Shown: piece after piece, positions 23,437 to 34,174 of the stretch
How the letters are laid out: each line of letters starts with the position of its first letter
Position numbering within the stretch: the stretch's first letter is position 1
NCBI RefSeq assembly: GCF_000499845.2
Contig: NC_023750.2
Location: forward strand, 12,031,285 to 12,095,284
Direction of reading: 5' to 3'
DNA from: Phaseolus vulgaris
Taxonomy: Eukaryota > Streptophyta > Magnoliopsida > Fabales > Fabaceae
Length of the DNA: 64,000 nucleotides
The notes under the pieces: generated by a model
The model's input: the letters and a program-made list of their open reading frames with translations, nothing else
Told to the model about the DNA's origin: nothing
Database searches by the model: none
Position numbers and translations under genes: made by a program

Positions 23437-23456
23437 TGTGGTATCATGAGTCTTAG
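23437..23456 (+). other. primer-binding site, initiator Met tRNA type
   Basis: TGGTATCA at 23439-23446 followed by TGAGTC matches the usual TGGTATCAGAGC site apart from an extra T. It begins two bases after the LTR. Confidence 0.7.
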
Positions 23457-24778
23457 GTTCTTCTTGTTTAATTGTTGAGTTGTGTGCACTTTAATTTCAA
23501 GAGCTCTTTAATTTTCTTGCAATTTAAGTTTCTGTTTTAGGTGTTAATAGAGTTTTCTTGCTGTTTTTCTTTTGTTACACCAAGTGCTTGTGAAAAGGTT
23601 TATGGCACTCATTATTCATACGAGTATGGTTGCTCTTTTGGAATGGCATTCTCCTTCCTAGAGTTTACCTTAAGCTTCCTTTCACTTGTTATTTTTGTCA
23701 TATGTCTTTTAATTTTGTAATCATGTCAAGTTTTGTCTTAGTCATGTTATTCCATAATTGTCATTACTTCTAGTAGTACTTTTATTGTTTTTGATTGTTT
23801 CTTGCTTTAGTGTCATATAATTTTCTGAATTGATATTGATCCTTTGTGCATTTTCTTTTTAGAATTGAGTTCATACTTGTATTCTAGACCTATACAAGTT
23901 CCAATACATCATTTTCCATTATGTCTTTGCTAGTTCATAATTCTGTTTTTTGTTCCTATTAGGATTCCTCTGTTTCTGAAAAAAAGTGCTTACTGTTTTT
24001 CCTTATTGCAATTGATTTACTCACTGGAAAATTCTGAAATTCTGTATTTGTGATATTCAAAGTGTTAGAAAAGAATAGAAAAAAGAATCATTCAAAAATT
24101 CAAAGTACACAAAAAATGATAAATAAAATAAAAAAAGTGTACAATTCTGCCGAAAAGAATACGGTAATCTGGCAGCGATTTTAAAATTTTTATCTCAATT
24201 AATTGGTTTACTGTTTTTAATTGATTCCAGTGCCATTATTGAGTTAACATCTTGAAGTTTCTGTGGTTTAAATTTCATAATCCAGTTCGCTCTACATCAT
24301 TCCAGTTAAATCAGTGAATATCAAGCACAGTTTGCATTAAAAAAAAAAAAAAATTCCAGTAGTTAAATTTTTTCTTTTCTTCATCTACTCTAGTGTTTTT
24401 CCTTAAGTATTCTTTTGTGTGCCTACTTTTCTCATTGAGTTATTTTCTTGATTGTCTTTCATTCTTACTCTTTGAGTTTGTCTTACATATAGTTTTCCTT
24501 TTGCAATTACCTTTCCTTGCTTATACCTTTTCTTGTTTGTCTTTATTGTTTCATTGGTTTTGTGGTGGTTGCTTTTGAGATTGGTGTGCTTGCTTTGACA
24601 TCTTTCATTTGAGGATTCCAAGGCCTCAAGATCAGATTGGTGCAAGGACATTATTTCTTTGAGAGTGACCTATATTTTTCTGCCTCAATTCACTTCGGCA
24701 TTTTTGCTTAAAACACTCACTATTTTTGCTAATTTTGACTTGTTTGCTGTTTTGTGTGTTTGCTGTTTTTAATTTCAA

Positions 24779-26974
24779 ATGGCTGGATTTTCAAGTGATG
24801 CATCCTACAAGCAGAATTCTCCTTCCAAAGCTTCAATCCTTGGTGAATTACATGAAGCACAAAGAACTATTAGACGTTTGGAAGAGAAAATGCAAAAGAT
24901 GGAGGTCCAACAAGCTAGACCATCTCCTTCTATCCATGATGGGCATCATTCTCATAGACCATCTTCAAGAGCCTCTTCAAATGATTTTGGTCGTGAAGAA
25001 GAGCATTATAGGAGAAGGAGGAATACACCACAATTTCATGGACAAAGACCTCATCATCAAGGAGAAAGACATCACTACGGCAATGGTTACTACCAAGATG
25101 CAAAGGCTAGGCTACCTTCGGTCAAGCTTCCTTGTTTTAATGGCTCTAGTGATCCTAATGTATATTTAGATTGGGAGGCTAAGTGTGAACAAATATTTGA
25201 GATCCATGAGATCCAAGATGAGCATAAGCTTAAGCTAGCCACCCTAGAGTTTAGTGATTATGCCATGAAATGGTGGCATGGAATTGTAAAGGACATTATC
25301 TATCACAAGGGTCCTCCCGTGGACTCTTGGAACTCTTTAAAGGATCAAATGCGCGCTAGATTTGTGCCCCCACATTTTAGGAAAGACCTCATGTTGAGAC
25401 TCCAACGGTTTCAACAAGACACGCTAAATGTGGATGAATATTATAAAGAGCTAGAAACGCTTGTGCTTAAAATTGAATTAGAGGAAAGTGAGGAAGCTAT
25501 GATTGCTAGGTTTGTGAGTGGTCTTAGGAAGGATATTCAAGACATTGTTGAGTTACAAGAGTATTCATCATTGGGCTCTTTAGTTCATCTTGCAATGAAG
25601 GTGGAAGCCCAACTTGCTAAGAAAAACTCTTTCAAAAATGTTTCCAATGATGGATACTACTCCAAGTCTTGGAGAAATAAAAATTCTTATTTTAAACATC
25701 CTTCCAAAGATTCTTCTTTCAAACCCAAGGATCCTACGCCATCTACTTCTAGGCCTAAATCCCCAATTAAATCGTCTAGTCAAAAGTGTTTTAAATGTTT
25801 GGGATATGGTCACATTGCTGCTAATTGCCCTTCTAAACGAAGTATGTACATGCATGAAGGCATTGTAGTTAGTGAGCATGATTCCAATTCACCTAGGCAT
25901 TCTTCACCTTCTAGACCATCAAGTGAAAATGAGAGTGAAAGTCCTTGTGAAAGTGACTTATTGATGGTAAGACGTATGTTGGGCACAATTCCAAAATCTT
26001 TGAATGATACTCAAAGAGAAAATATTTTTCACACCCGATGTCTTATCAACAACAAGTTATGTTCCTTGATTATTGATGGGGGAAGTTGCACTAATGTGGC
26101 TAGTACAAGAGTTGTGGAGAAGTTAGCCTTACCCACTATCTCTCATACCAAGCCCTACAAATTACAATGGCTTAGTGAAGTAGGTGAAATCATGGTGAAT
26201 AAACAAGTCCTCATTAACTTTGCAATAGGAAAGTATAAAGATGAAGTTTTATGTGATGTTGTGCCCATGGAAGCATCTCATCTTCTTTTAGGAAGGCCTT
26301 GGCAATATGATAGACATGCTTTACATGATGGCCTATCCAATACAATGTCTTTTTCCTTCCTAGGGCGCAAGGTTATATTAAAACCCTTCTCTCCCAAAGA
26401 GGTTCATGAGGACCAAATAAAAATGAAAACTAAAAGAGAAAATGAGAAAGAAAAAGAAGTAAGTACTACACCGAGTCACACCATTTTCTCCTCTAAATCC
26501 ATCATGTTGACTCGTGCTATACCTCAAATGGACCCTCCAAGGTCTTTTTCTTCTTTATCTTTTTCATTACCCAAGGTTCCTATTTCAACACCACCTTGGT
26601 TAAAATATGTTAGGGATGATTTTTTCATACCTCCTAATGGGTTTCACCATTTAAGAGGTCTTTTTCCAAAAAACATCATCATTCCCAAACAAATTTTTCC
26701 ACCTTGGTCGATTTATAGGACATCCTTTTCTGCAATCCCTTTGGTTCCATCTGCTAAGTCATGTCTTCCTTTTTCTTACACTTTTGATTGTAAAAGTAAA
26801 CTGACTTTGTTATATGCAAGGATTCAGAATTCGTGGACGAATTCTCTCCAACTCGGGGAGTATGATGAGAGTCAAGTAAAGGAGGTTTTTATTAATGAAG
26901 GAAGAGGCAATTCACCATCACACTTGAAGTTCTTCCTTCTAGTCTTCTCAAAATTAAAAGAAGACATAAAATAA
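24779..26974 (+). CDS. gag-protease polyprotein of gypsy element
   Basis: A 731-residue open frame from ATG 24779 (context AAATGG). A coiled-coil-like N-terminus (about residues 20-45) is followed by a retrotransposon-gag domain with CFNGSSDPNVYLDWE and the WW of MKWWHG. A CCHC knuckle, CFKCLGYGHIAANC, starts at residue 337. An aspartic-protease segment has LIIDGGSCTN with D433; the usual DSG/DTG is DGG here, as in many plant gypsy proteins. Then HLLLGRPWQYDRHA follows. The RT, RNase H and integrase are not present. The C-terminus runs through the purine tract and ends 112 bp inside the 3' LTR. The leader between LTR and ATG is long, about 1.3 kb. The minus-strand chromovirus at 41861-47707 has a related gag. 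Confidence 0.9.
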   Translation: MAGFSSDASYKQNSPSKASILGELHEAQRTIRRLEEKMQKMEVQQARPSPSIHDGHHSHRPSSRASSNDFGREEEHYRRRRNTPQFHGQRPHHQGERHHYGNGYYQDAKARLPSVKLPCFNGSSDPNVYLDWEAKCEQIFEIHEIQDEHKLKLATLEFSDYAMKWWHGIVKDIIYHKGPPVDSWNSLKDQMRARFVPPHFRKDLMLRLQRFQQDTLNVDEYYKELETLVLKIELEESEEAMIARFVSGLRKDIQDIVELQEYSSLGSLVHLAMKVEAQLAKKNSFKNVSNDGYYSKSWRNKNSYFKHPSKDSSFKPKDPTPSTSRPKSPIKSSSQKCFKCLGYGHIAANCPSKRSMYMHEGIVVSEHDSNSPRHSSPSRPSSENESESPCESDLLMVRRMLGTIPKSLNDTQRENIFHTRCLINNKLCSLIIDGGSCTNVASTRVVEKLALPTISHTKPYKLQWLSEVGEIMVNKQVLINFAIGKYKDEVLCDVVPMEASHLLLGRPWQYDRHALHDGLSNTMSFSFLGRKVILKPFSPKEVHEDQIKMKTKRENEKEKEVSTTPSHTIFSSKSIMLTRAIPQMDPPRSFSSLSFSLPKVPISTPPWLKYVRDDFFIPPNGFHHLRGLFPKNIIIPKQIFPPWSIYRTSFSAIPLVPSAKSCLPFSYTFDCKSKLTLLYARIQNSWTNSLQLGEYDESQVKEVFINEGRGNSPSHLKFFLLVFSKLKEDIK
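26851..26862 (+). other. polypurine tract
   Basis: ACTCGGGGAGTA lies directly before the 3' LTR, at the plus-strand priming position. Confidence 0.7.
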
Positions 26975-27901
26975 AAGAGAGGCCCAAGCCCAAAGCCCAA
27001 GCCCAAACCCAAGTCCATCCTATGAAGGGAAAGGCCAAGTATTAAATAATAAAGAATACTGTTGAAGGTGCTTAGAGGGAAACATTAGAAACCTCTATTG
27101 TTAAAGCATCTTTTAGTCTTTAGTTAGGAGTCTTAGGGGGTGTGTGTTAGTAGATAGGTGTAGGAGTAGAAAAGGAGGTGCCAAAGTGAAGGAAGAAGTC
27201 ACACCTTCCTCATGCTTTGTTTTAGGCGCAAATTCTAGAAGCTTTTTGGGAGGGAGTTTTTGAATTTGTGTAGCTTATATTTCATCACCTTAGGCTATAA
27301 ATAGAGGTGCTCTCTTTGTATTTTTCAGATTTGAATTTATCTAAAGAAACTATACTCAAAATTGGAGTGAGCATTGGAGAGCTTTTGAGCCTTCTTCTCT
27401 AGTCTTATCTTGAAGGATCATGGTTTCCTCAAGTGGCGGCTTGCACACTCATCTAGGAGCATCCATACTTCTAGTGGTGTGATCATCCAACCATTCTTCC
27501 ATCTTCATGAGCATTCTCTTCTCCTTCCTTTCTTCCCTTGTTAATTTGCTTGTTTCCTAGTTGTTTTGGTTCGGCAATTTCAGCTTGTTATTGTGTAGCT
27601 ATGGTTCATTTGTGTTCTTGGTTGTTTTTCATCTTTTCTTCTTCAATTCCAGCAATTTGATTCGGTACCTTACTGTTTTGTTTTGTTAATTAGTGTTTTT
27701 GCCTTTCCTCCATCTCTTTTGGTTCAATTTGACAATATGTGGAACATCCAAATGAGTTTGGGATTTGGTACTAGTTTTTGGTGAGTTCTTGTCTTAGAAC
27801 AATGATCCAACTCTAAGAAAAGTGCCTCAATAATGTCCAGCTCAAGGTGATTCCTAAGAATGTCAAGAATCATTCTCTATATGGCTAGTGGAATCACATC
27901 A
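26863..27901 (+). repeat. 3' LTR of the gag-only gypsy element
   Basis: Begins TGATGAGAGTC and ends GGAATCACATCA; TATA box at 27296. The last 37 codons and the stop of the gag-protease ORF lie in its first 112 bp. Confidence 0.9.
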
Positions 27902-27906
27902 GTTTC

Positions 27907-28127
27907 TCTTCAAAGAAAAAAGACTCACACAAAGGAGAAATGCAAGTGGAAATTAAAATTCAAAAGGAATTAGAATTGGCAATTATAGAAGAAGTGGAAT
28001 TAGATAAGAAGAAGGATAGACTTATATGGTTGAAGACTTACATGGAGGTGGAGGAGTGGAGGAGTTTATGCCACATGGAGGAGAGTTTCAACTTGTAGAA
28101 CGTGGAACCTTTGATGATCCAAATCTG
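27907..28127. other. unassigned spacer
   Basis: GGAGG-rich text (GGAGGTGGAGGAGTGGAGGAG near 28045) between the gypsy element and a copia LTR. No ORF or known element recognised. Confidence 0.4.
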
Positions 28128-29182
28128 TGTTGAAGGGTTGATGCTTTGCTGTTTTGGTTGAAGCTTAGTTTTAAGGTATTTAGAATTCTTGTAAAGATCA
28201 TTCTTAGTCCTATGCACAAGCTAGATCAATCTTTTTTAAAGAGAAAAATGTTTTTCAAAGCAAAGAGAAAAACAACTAGTTGAAATCACGATATAATCGG
28301 TTGTTTTACACTTAGCTTATTTGAAGGTTTTCGAAAGTGCTTTTGACTTAGTTGACTAACTGTCATAACCAATTCAACCGGTTAAAACGAAATTTCAACC
28401 GGTTGATTGTCACATTTCCTAACAGCTTTTCAAAATCCTGTTAAATTTTGTTTCAGTTGAATTAAAATTGATTTGGCTCGTGATTACCTATGACGACTAG
28501 TTTTAAGAGCTATAAATATGGTTTCTCTTTGTATTCAAAAAGACACAACAAGTGAGAATGAAAATGTTTTTTTAGAAGAGATTTAATACAAAAGTTTTGC
28601 AAGATTGCTAAGTAGTTGTGCATTGGTTCAAGATCTGATCTTAGGAGCTCTGTGATTCTTGAATTACCAAGTGTAATCTGTTCCTTTCTGATTCTTGTAA
28701 TAGTTCTTTTCTATACTTGTAAAAGGTGTGTAAACCTATAAGGTTAGAGGGTGTTCTAACTAAGTTTGTGTGAAAGGAAAGGATGGTGAGTGTTCTTGTG
28801 GTATCAAGATCACCTCTTTGTGGTGTTGTATTTTGTAATTTGTAATTGATTGCTAGTGGAAAACACAGTGGTTGTTCTGGGGACTGGATGTAACTCAGGG
28901 TTGAGTGAACCAGTATAATTTGGTTGTGTAATCCCTCTCTCTCTAACACTCACTCATTATAAACTGTTTGATTTGAATTTGTTTTACTGCTGCTATAAAC
29001 AACCGATTAAAACGAAGTTTCAACCGATTGATTTACTGCAAACAGATTTAATTGCTTTGATTGTTTGACTTCCTTGATTGTTCTTCTGTGATTTTTGATA
29101 AAACTTCATTCCTATCCAATCTTTGCAAAAATCATTTGTCAAATAATTCATCCCCCTCTTTTTTAGGCCATTAATTATAACA
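28128..29182 (+). mobile_element. copia (SIRE-like) LTR, probably solo
   Basis: Begins TGTTGAAGGGTTGATGC and ends AGGCCATTAATTATAACA after a CATCCCCCTCTTTTTT tract like that ending the copia LTR at 5058. TATA box TATAAATA at 28511. The flanks (ATCTG and CCACT) are not a duplication and no primer site follows, so the ends or neighbours have been altered. It is related to the inverted LTR at 8534-9216. Confidence 0.7.
28274..29029. repeat. three paired AACCGGTT-type modules, 21-bp spacing
   Basis: Pairs start at 28274/28295 (AACTAGTT, AATCGGTT), 28376/28397 (AACCGGTT twice) and 29001/29022 (AACCGATT twice). All three spacings are exactly 21 bp. Two spacers contain AAAACGAA. Confidence 0.85.
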
Positions 29183-29460
29183 CCACTTGAAGTATTTAGC
29201 CAAGATAAGACTCAGAGGAATTTAGGCACTCAAAAAATCACTCACACAGAGTTTCTTTACTCAAAATAATGTGTGAATTACAAGAGGAAAGGCCACCATT
29301 TGTAGAAAGAGGTGTCGTGACTTTAGTGTATGGAGAGAAATTCAAAATTCAAGGTAAACCTACTTAGCTCCCTAGTTACGCACCACTGGTCATGGATCTA
29401 GAAGGTCACACTTTTAACATTTGAGCATCTGGGAAGTGTGACTAGGCATGATGTATGTAA
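29183..29460. other. unassigned spacer
   Basis: No ORF or recognised element. It precedes the target duplication of the solo LTR. Confidence 0.4.
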
Positions 29461-29465
29461 GGTTT

Positions 29466-30381
29466 TGTATTGCCCAGGTAGTCGGAATAGATGACGTGGC
29501 AGCAAGCTATAATGTAGGCGTGTTGAACGGGACACCTGGCTGGTAGAAGGGAAGGAAGTCGGGGGATCGTGTAGTCGCCAGTCGTTAAGTTGGCGTGCCC
29601 CGATCTCTAGCGTACCTAAACCGGCGGTCACCAGGTCTGTGTCGTAGTCGTCGGATGTGAACCCAGGCGACAAGGTGATCGGAGATCGCCGAGAGGAGGA
29701 CATCGCCGAAGGATCAGGAAAGCTTCGAAGCAAAGGATGAAGTCGTCAGATGGTCATTCCCTAGCTGGCCAGAGGTTGAGGTCGGGGAGCAGCTTACCCG
29801 AGCATGCACAGTGAAGCAAGTAAAGTAGAATATAATGGCGGCCGGCGAGACCACAAGGAAGGTGTGTATGAAGACACTCGTACTCGCCACACAGAAGAGA
29901 TCGCGCTCCAAGGCAGCTACACGCTGAGTTGCTTCCTGCATAAGTAACTTATTCAAACAGCCTGAAGAGTAAAAGGTGACGCTCAAGTCAAGGATGCTCC
30001 AGATGGTGACACGGGTACAGCTGGATACGAGCCACGTGTCCAGATGTGCAACTGTCAGGAGAGAGAAAGCGCACAGGTATATAAGGGATCCTAACGAACT
30101 TCTGAGGTACGCGCGTTTTAGAATACTTCTTTTACGCTTGCGAGAACTTGAGTACGCTGAGAGAGAACATTGCACGGTTCCTGAAGTTCTTATTTCTCTT
30201 AGTATTTTGGTGGTTCAGCCGCTGACTTGAGCGTCGGAGCGCGATCGGCCGCAGCGGCGCCGTTCTGTCTTTTGCAGGTTCTTGAGGTGAATCAAGGTGA
30301 AGGACGGAAGCTAGCACGGTGCAAAGTCGATCCAGATTTGACGAGGCAAGGCTCTTGCGCTCTGGTCAACAGGCAGGATCA
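29466..30381 (+). mobile_element. Tat-like gypsy solo LTR, TSD GGTTT
   Basis: A 916-bp LTR beginning TGTATTGCCCAGG and ending GGTCAACAGGCAGGATCA, flanked by GGTTT at 29461-29465 and 30382-30386. It is much more GC-rich than its surroundings. A TATA box (TATATAAG) is at 30078. The motif GACTTGAGCGTCGGAGC at 30224 and the end GTCAACAGGCAGGA are shared with the LTRs of the element at 51676-59932 (read on the minus strand). ORFs of up to 153 codons within it are chance frames caused by high GC. Confidence 0.9.
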
Positions 30382-30386
30382 GGTTT

Positions 30387-32059
30387 ATAAAAGCTAAGGT
30401 TTAATTTGGACCCTGCACAAACCCAATTATTCTATTTAACTCCTACTCTAAAGAAATACAAAGCAAGGAAAATAGTTTATGCTCAGGTCCAATCATTTGT
30501 GCTATGCTCCTAGTAATCTTTTGAGGAATAATGGGTCCTGAGTCATTGGCTATGGAATGTGTCTGGCCAAGCCCTGAGTTCTATGTCACCCTCCTGATCA
30601 TCCTTCTAGAAGGTTGGGTTGGCTCAGTACGTGCTCTATCAATTAGGGTTTCATCAAGAACACTATTATTTCAAAACATTATTTTGGTGATTCCAAATCC
30701 TAAATTTAATTTTTTCAAGTTTATTTTCTTAAAAAAAACCTTGTGTTGAATAAGTTTTGTGGAGTAGAATATAAGTTATGAATTTTCTTTTAATTTATGA
30801 TTTGAGTTGCAAGATTTATTCCTATTTTTTTTTTAAATTACATTTTTGTTTATTTATCTGCAAATGATGAGTGAAGACACAAAATTAAGTTACATGAAAT
30901 AATGATAGGAGGAAGTAAAAATCTAACAAATTAAATTTTGAACAAAGTGATGAGTCTCTAACTTCAATTAGTATATTAGAGTTAAGAAACTTGATTTGCA
31001 ATACTTTTTTTTATGAAATTTTAGATCACAAGAAATAAACTTAAAGATGTTCACCACTAAACAGGAATTAATCCATAAGGAGTATCTAAGTGTGAAATTT
31101 TATATCTAAGAGTGGAACAAGAATATGAATACAAGAATAAGAACAATACAACACAAGGAAGAAGGTAAAAATAAGAACTCTAAGAAGTTTGTCACTGGAC
31201 ATGTTTCATTCATGACATTATTAAAGTGTGAGGGCTTGCTTTAAAAATAAGAACATGAACATAAAAGAGATTGATTTGTGGAGTGATGGAGGTTGTCATG
31301 CCACTTGAAAAAGTTCTAAGATAAGTGTTGATGAAGTTGTGACTTAATCCAATAATTCAAAATACGATTTAAATGAGAAGAGTGAACTATCTCTTTCAAA
31401 GTACTTTAAAAGGGCTCTAGAAAATCTCTCAATTCTTGAATATCTCACAAGTTTATTTCTAAAGAAAATGCAAAAACTATTTACAGTCACTTTTCCTAAG
31501 TTAGATGAAATATAAATTCACCTAGAATTTCATTCAAATGTGAAATCTAAAATCTAGATCTAATGTTCGTAAATTAATCCTATCTTAGGGATGAAATTTT
31601 TAGGTTCAAAATTTAGAAATACAATGATGAAAATCGAAGGAGTTGGCCAAAAATATTGAAACATGTTGGTGAAAAACAGGAAAATCACAAGAAATAAAGG
31701 TTAAATTTTAATTTAATTAATTTTTAAAATTTTAAGCAAGCATAGTCTCACTATGAGTCTTTCAACAAAATTTCCAGTTAAGATTTCAAATAGTAAATGT
31801 TTCGTTTGATAAAACTTTGAACTAAACTGATTTGCTGAAACAGATTGACTTAACGAAGTGTGTTTACATAAGTAGTTTTGAACACGGTAGGATGCCACTT
31901 TAACACTTCATCTTATATTTAATTAGACAAACATATTTGAAATCTTATTTTAAACGAATATATTTTGTTTGAAAGGTCACAACATTTCTAGCTTTTGAAA
32001 CTCAACTAAATAACTCAACTAACTCACTTGATTGGTGTATTTTCACTTTTAATTTAACG
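30387..32059. other. AT-rich intergenic, no gene seen
   Basis: Only short AT-rich frames without recognisable domains. Confidence 0.55.
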
Positions 32060-32730
32060 AGTGATCATATCATAGTTCTTACGTCTGACCAACCACTATA
32101 GGTGCAAAATAAATATCTCATCTAACTCTCCTTCTTGAGTTAGTGTGGATGATAATAACATATCATATATAGGATATAATGAAGAAAGAAAATATGTACA
32201 AAAATTTATACGAGTTCATTTTTTGCAATAGACTACATCCAGTTCTTAGCCAACAAGCAAAGTTCAACTTGGCAAACTATCGCTGCAAAGTACACTTGTG
32301 TATTTTTTAGCCTCGTAATCATTATTTGCTAATCCCTGGAATATTATTTACTAAACTCAATCATGGATAACATCCAGTATTCTTTACTCAAGCCATTTCT
32401 AGTTGACACCAAGTATTCTTTACTCAAGTCAGTTTTGGCTAACACATAGTTTTCTTTACACCTAACCACTTTTAGATAACCGAGTATTCTTTAATAATGT
32501 AGTCACTCCTGACTGTCTATAACTATTCTTTCCTCAAGCCACTCCTAGATAATATAAGAAAGTTGAAAGGTTTAAATGATCATTTGATTATTTGGTTTGA
32601 TTAATAGAGAATGTTTACATCTCTTGAAGAATACAATAATTTGAGCTTTCTCTCTTAGTTCAGTAGTTTAAAAACTCTAAGGAGGGGTTACGTCCTTCGA
32701 CGAATACAAGATGTAGGTTCACTCTCCTTG
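32060..32730. repeat. dispersed repeat family with internal units (copy B, inverted to 9240-9840)
   Basis: About five degenerate units of roughly 35 bp between 32370 and 32560, built on GTATTCTTTACTCAAGCCA. Flanking phrases AACTCTCCTTCTTGAGTTAG (32122) and GGAGGGGTTACGTCCTTCGA (32682) match copy A in reverse complement. Confidence 0.55.
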
Positions 32731-33592
32731 ATGATAAATGAACACCTTCAGTGTTCTTCTAATGACATTTTTTGATCCATGGTAAAAGTACACTCTACAG
32801 ACAGATACCTGGTCCAAAGTTGAAGATAGCTTGTGTCAGGAAGTTGACTAATACAACAACTTTAGCTCGAACTTAACGAGATTTTGATTTTGACTTGTAC
32901 TTTTTATCTTGAATTGATATATTTGGTAAGATAGAGGCAACAAACATTTTCCTACAACATATTACTAGCACATATTTGTATTTGAGTAGTTCGACGTTAT
33001 CTTAGTCTATGTCTTCTAATATTATATGTCTGTATCATTTGATCTTATATGCGCCTTATTAGAAGATGTAAGGGAATAATACATAATGTTTTGTGCAAAT
33101 ATCTTCTAATGTTTTCTATTATTTCTAACAATTTACAAACAAAATAAATTCTACCCTACAAATTTTTTTTGCTTAAAACTATTTTAAGATCTTTCTTATC
33201 CATCTACTCATCATTAAGTCACCTCCTTTGTATTAAAATATTAAATTTTGACTTAAAATAATTTTTTATTTCAAATAGTAAAACTTGTTGCAGTTGCATA
33301 TATAAAGTCACAGTATAGCAGTTGAGCAAGCTAAGAAAGCTACTAACAAGCAGTTGAAGATCTAGATATTTGTTCAGAAGTTTAAACCTCGTATACGTTC
33401 TACCCCTTAGTCATATCTACCTTAAAGAGACATCACATTTTTGCAATAGTTTTTGAAAGACCAAGTTAAAGTTGCTCAACCGTCTATGCAGATTATGCAT
33501 AAGACAGTCTACAAAGTTTCTTCGGACTGTATGTGTCCACACCTTTTATAGCGTTGAATTTGAAGAAGCTGAAAGTTATTCGGGAACCCTAA
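32731..33592. other. intergenic, no gene seen
   Basis: AT-rich. The last 300 bases may belong to the decayed frame beginning near 33593, but they contain several stops. Confidence 0.45.
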
Positions 33593-33858
33593 ATTACACT
33601 CTCTATTCAACCTTCCAAGGTTGATCTCTCTGTAAAGGCTTATAGTTGGGCCAATGCCTTTGCTAAAAAATAAGGCTTCAAGAGAACTCTTACAGAAGGC
33701 GAAAATATTCAAACATCAAAAGAGAAGACGTACAAGGATTCCAACTTAGCGTCCTCATCCAGATTATTTCATAAAGAATGTCTAGATCAGCACAAATCTT
33801 CTTACGACCTACCCAATGATGTCACCACATTCTTTTTACAAGAACCAGACTTTGAATT

Positions 33859-34156
33859 TGTTGAATAAACTTTAATGTAATTTGTGGGTTTTAAAGTTAG
33901 AAGTTACTAGAAAAGAGTAGAATGGGAGTTTGGATATGTAAAAGGTCAAAAGTTGGGAGTGGGATTTTAATTATGTTGTTAGTGGGGTTTTAAGGCCATA
34001 ATGAAGATTTTTCTAGAAGAGCTTCCTAAAGCCTATAAAAATGATGCTCTCTCAATTGTAATATGCACCACAGAAAGAAATACAATAGAGAGAAATTCAA
34101 AGAAGAGTGTTTTCAATAGAGAGAAAATTCAAGTGTGAGTGATTGCTTGTTTTACA
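33859..34156 (+). repeat. 5' LTR of copia element
   Basis: Begins TGTTGAATAAAC and ends GCTTGTTTTACA; TATA box (TATAAAA) at 34034. It differs from the 3' LTR mainly by a segment of about 20 bp present near 34120 and absent from the 3' copy. Confidence 0.9.
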
Positions 34157-34159
34157 ATT

Positions 34160-34173
34160 TGGTATCAAGAGCC
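34160..34173 (+). other. primer-binding site, initiator Met tRNA type
   Basis: TGGTATCAAGAGCC, one base longer than the usual TGGTATCAGAGCC, three bases after the LTR and immediately before the gag start. Confidence 0.8.
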
Positions 34174-34174
34174 A

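Larger units (their letters stand above)
22389..27901 (+). mobile_element. non-autonomous Ty3/gypsy element, gag-protease only, TSD GTTTC
   Basis: A complete 5513-bp element: LTRs at 22389-23436 and 26863-27901, a target duplication GTTTC at 22384-22388 and 27902-27906, a Met-tRNA-type primer site, one long ORF and a purine tract before the 3' LTR. Reverse transcriptase, RNase H and integrase are missing, while the ORF is open. It therefore looks like a gag-only (TR-GAG style) element depending on enzymes from a relative. The two LTRs differ by scattered substitutions and a gap of about 10 bp near 23080, so the insertion is fairly young. Confidence 0.9.

Noticed and set aside
28128..29182. 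Target-site duplication around the copia LTR
   Set aside because: ATCTG and CCACT differ; ends may have been altered, so the solo status is only probable.
29398..30317. Long ORFs (up to 153 codons) on both strands as possible genes
   Set aside because: They lie in a GC-rich solo LTR with exact ends and GGTTT duplications; no domain is recognisable and the frames overlap on both strands.
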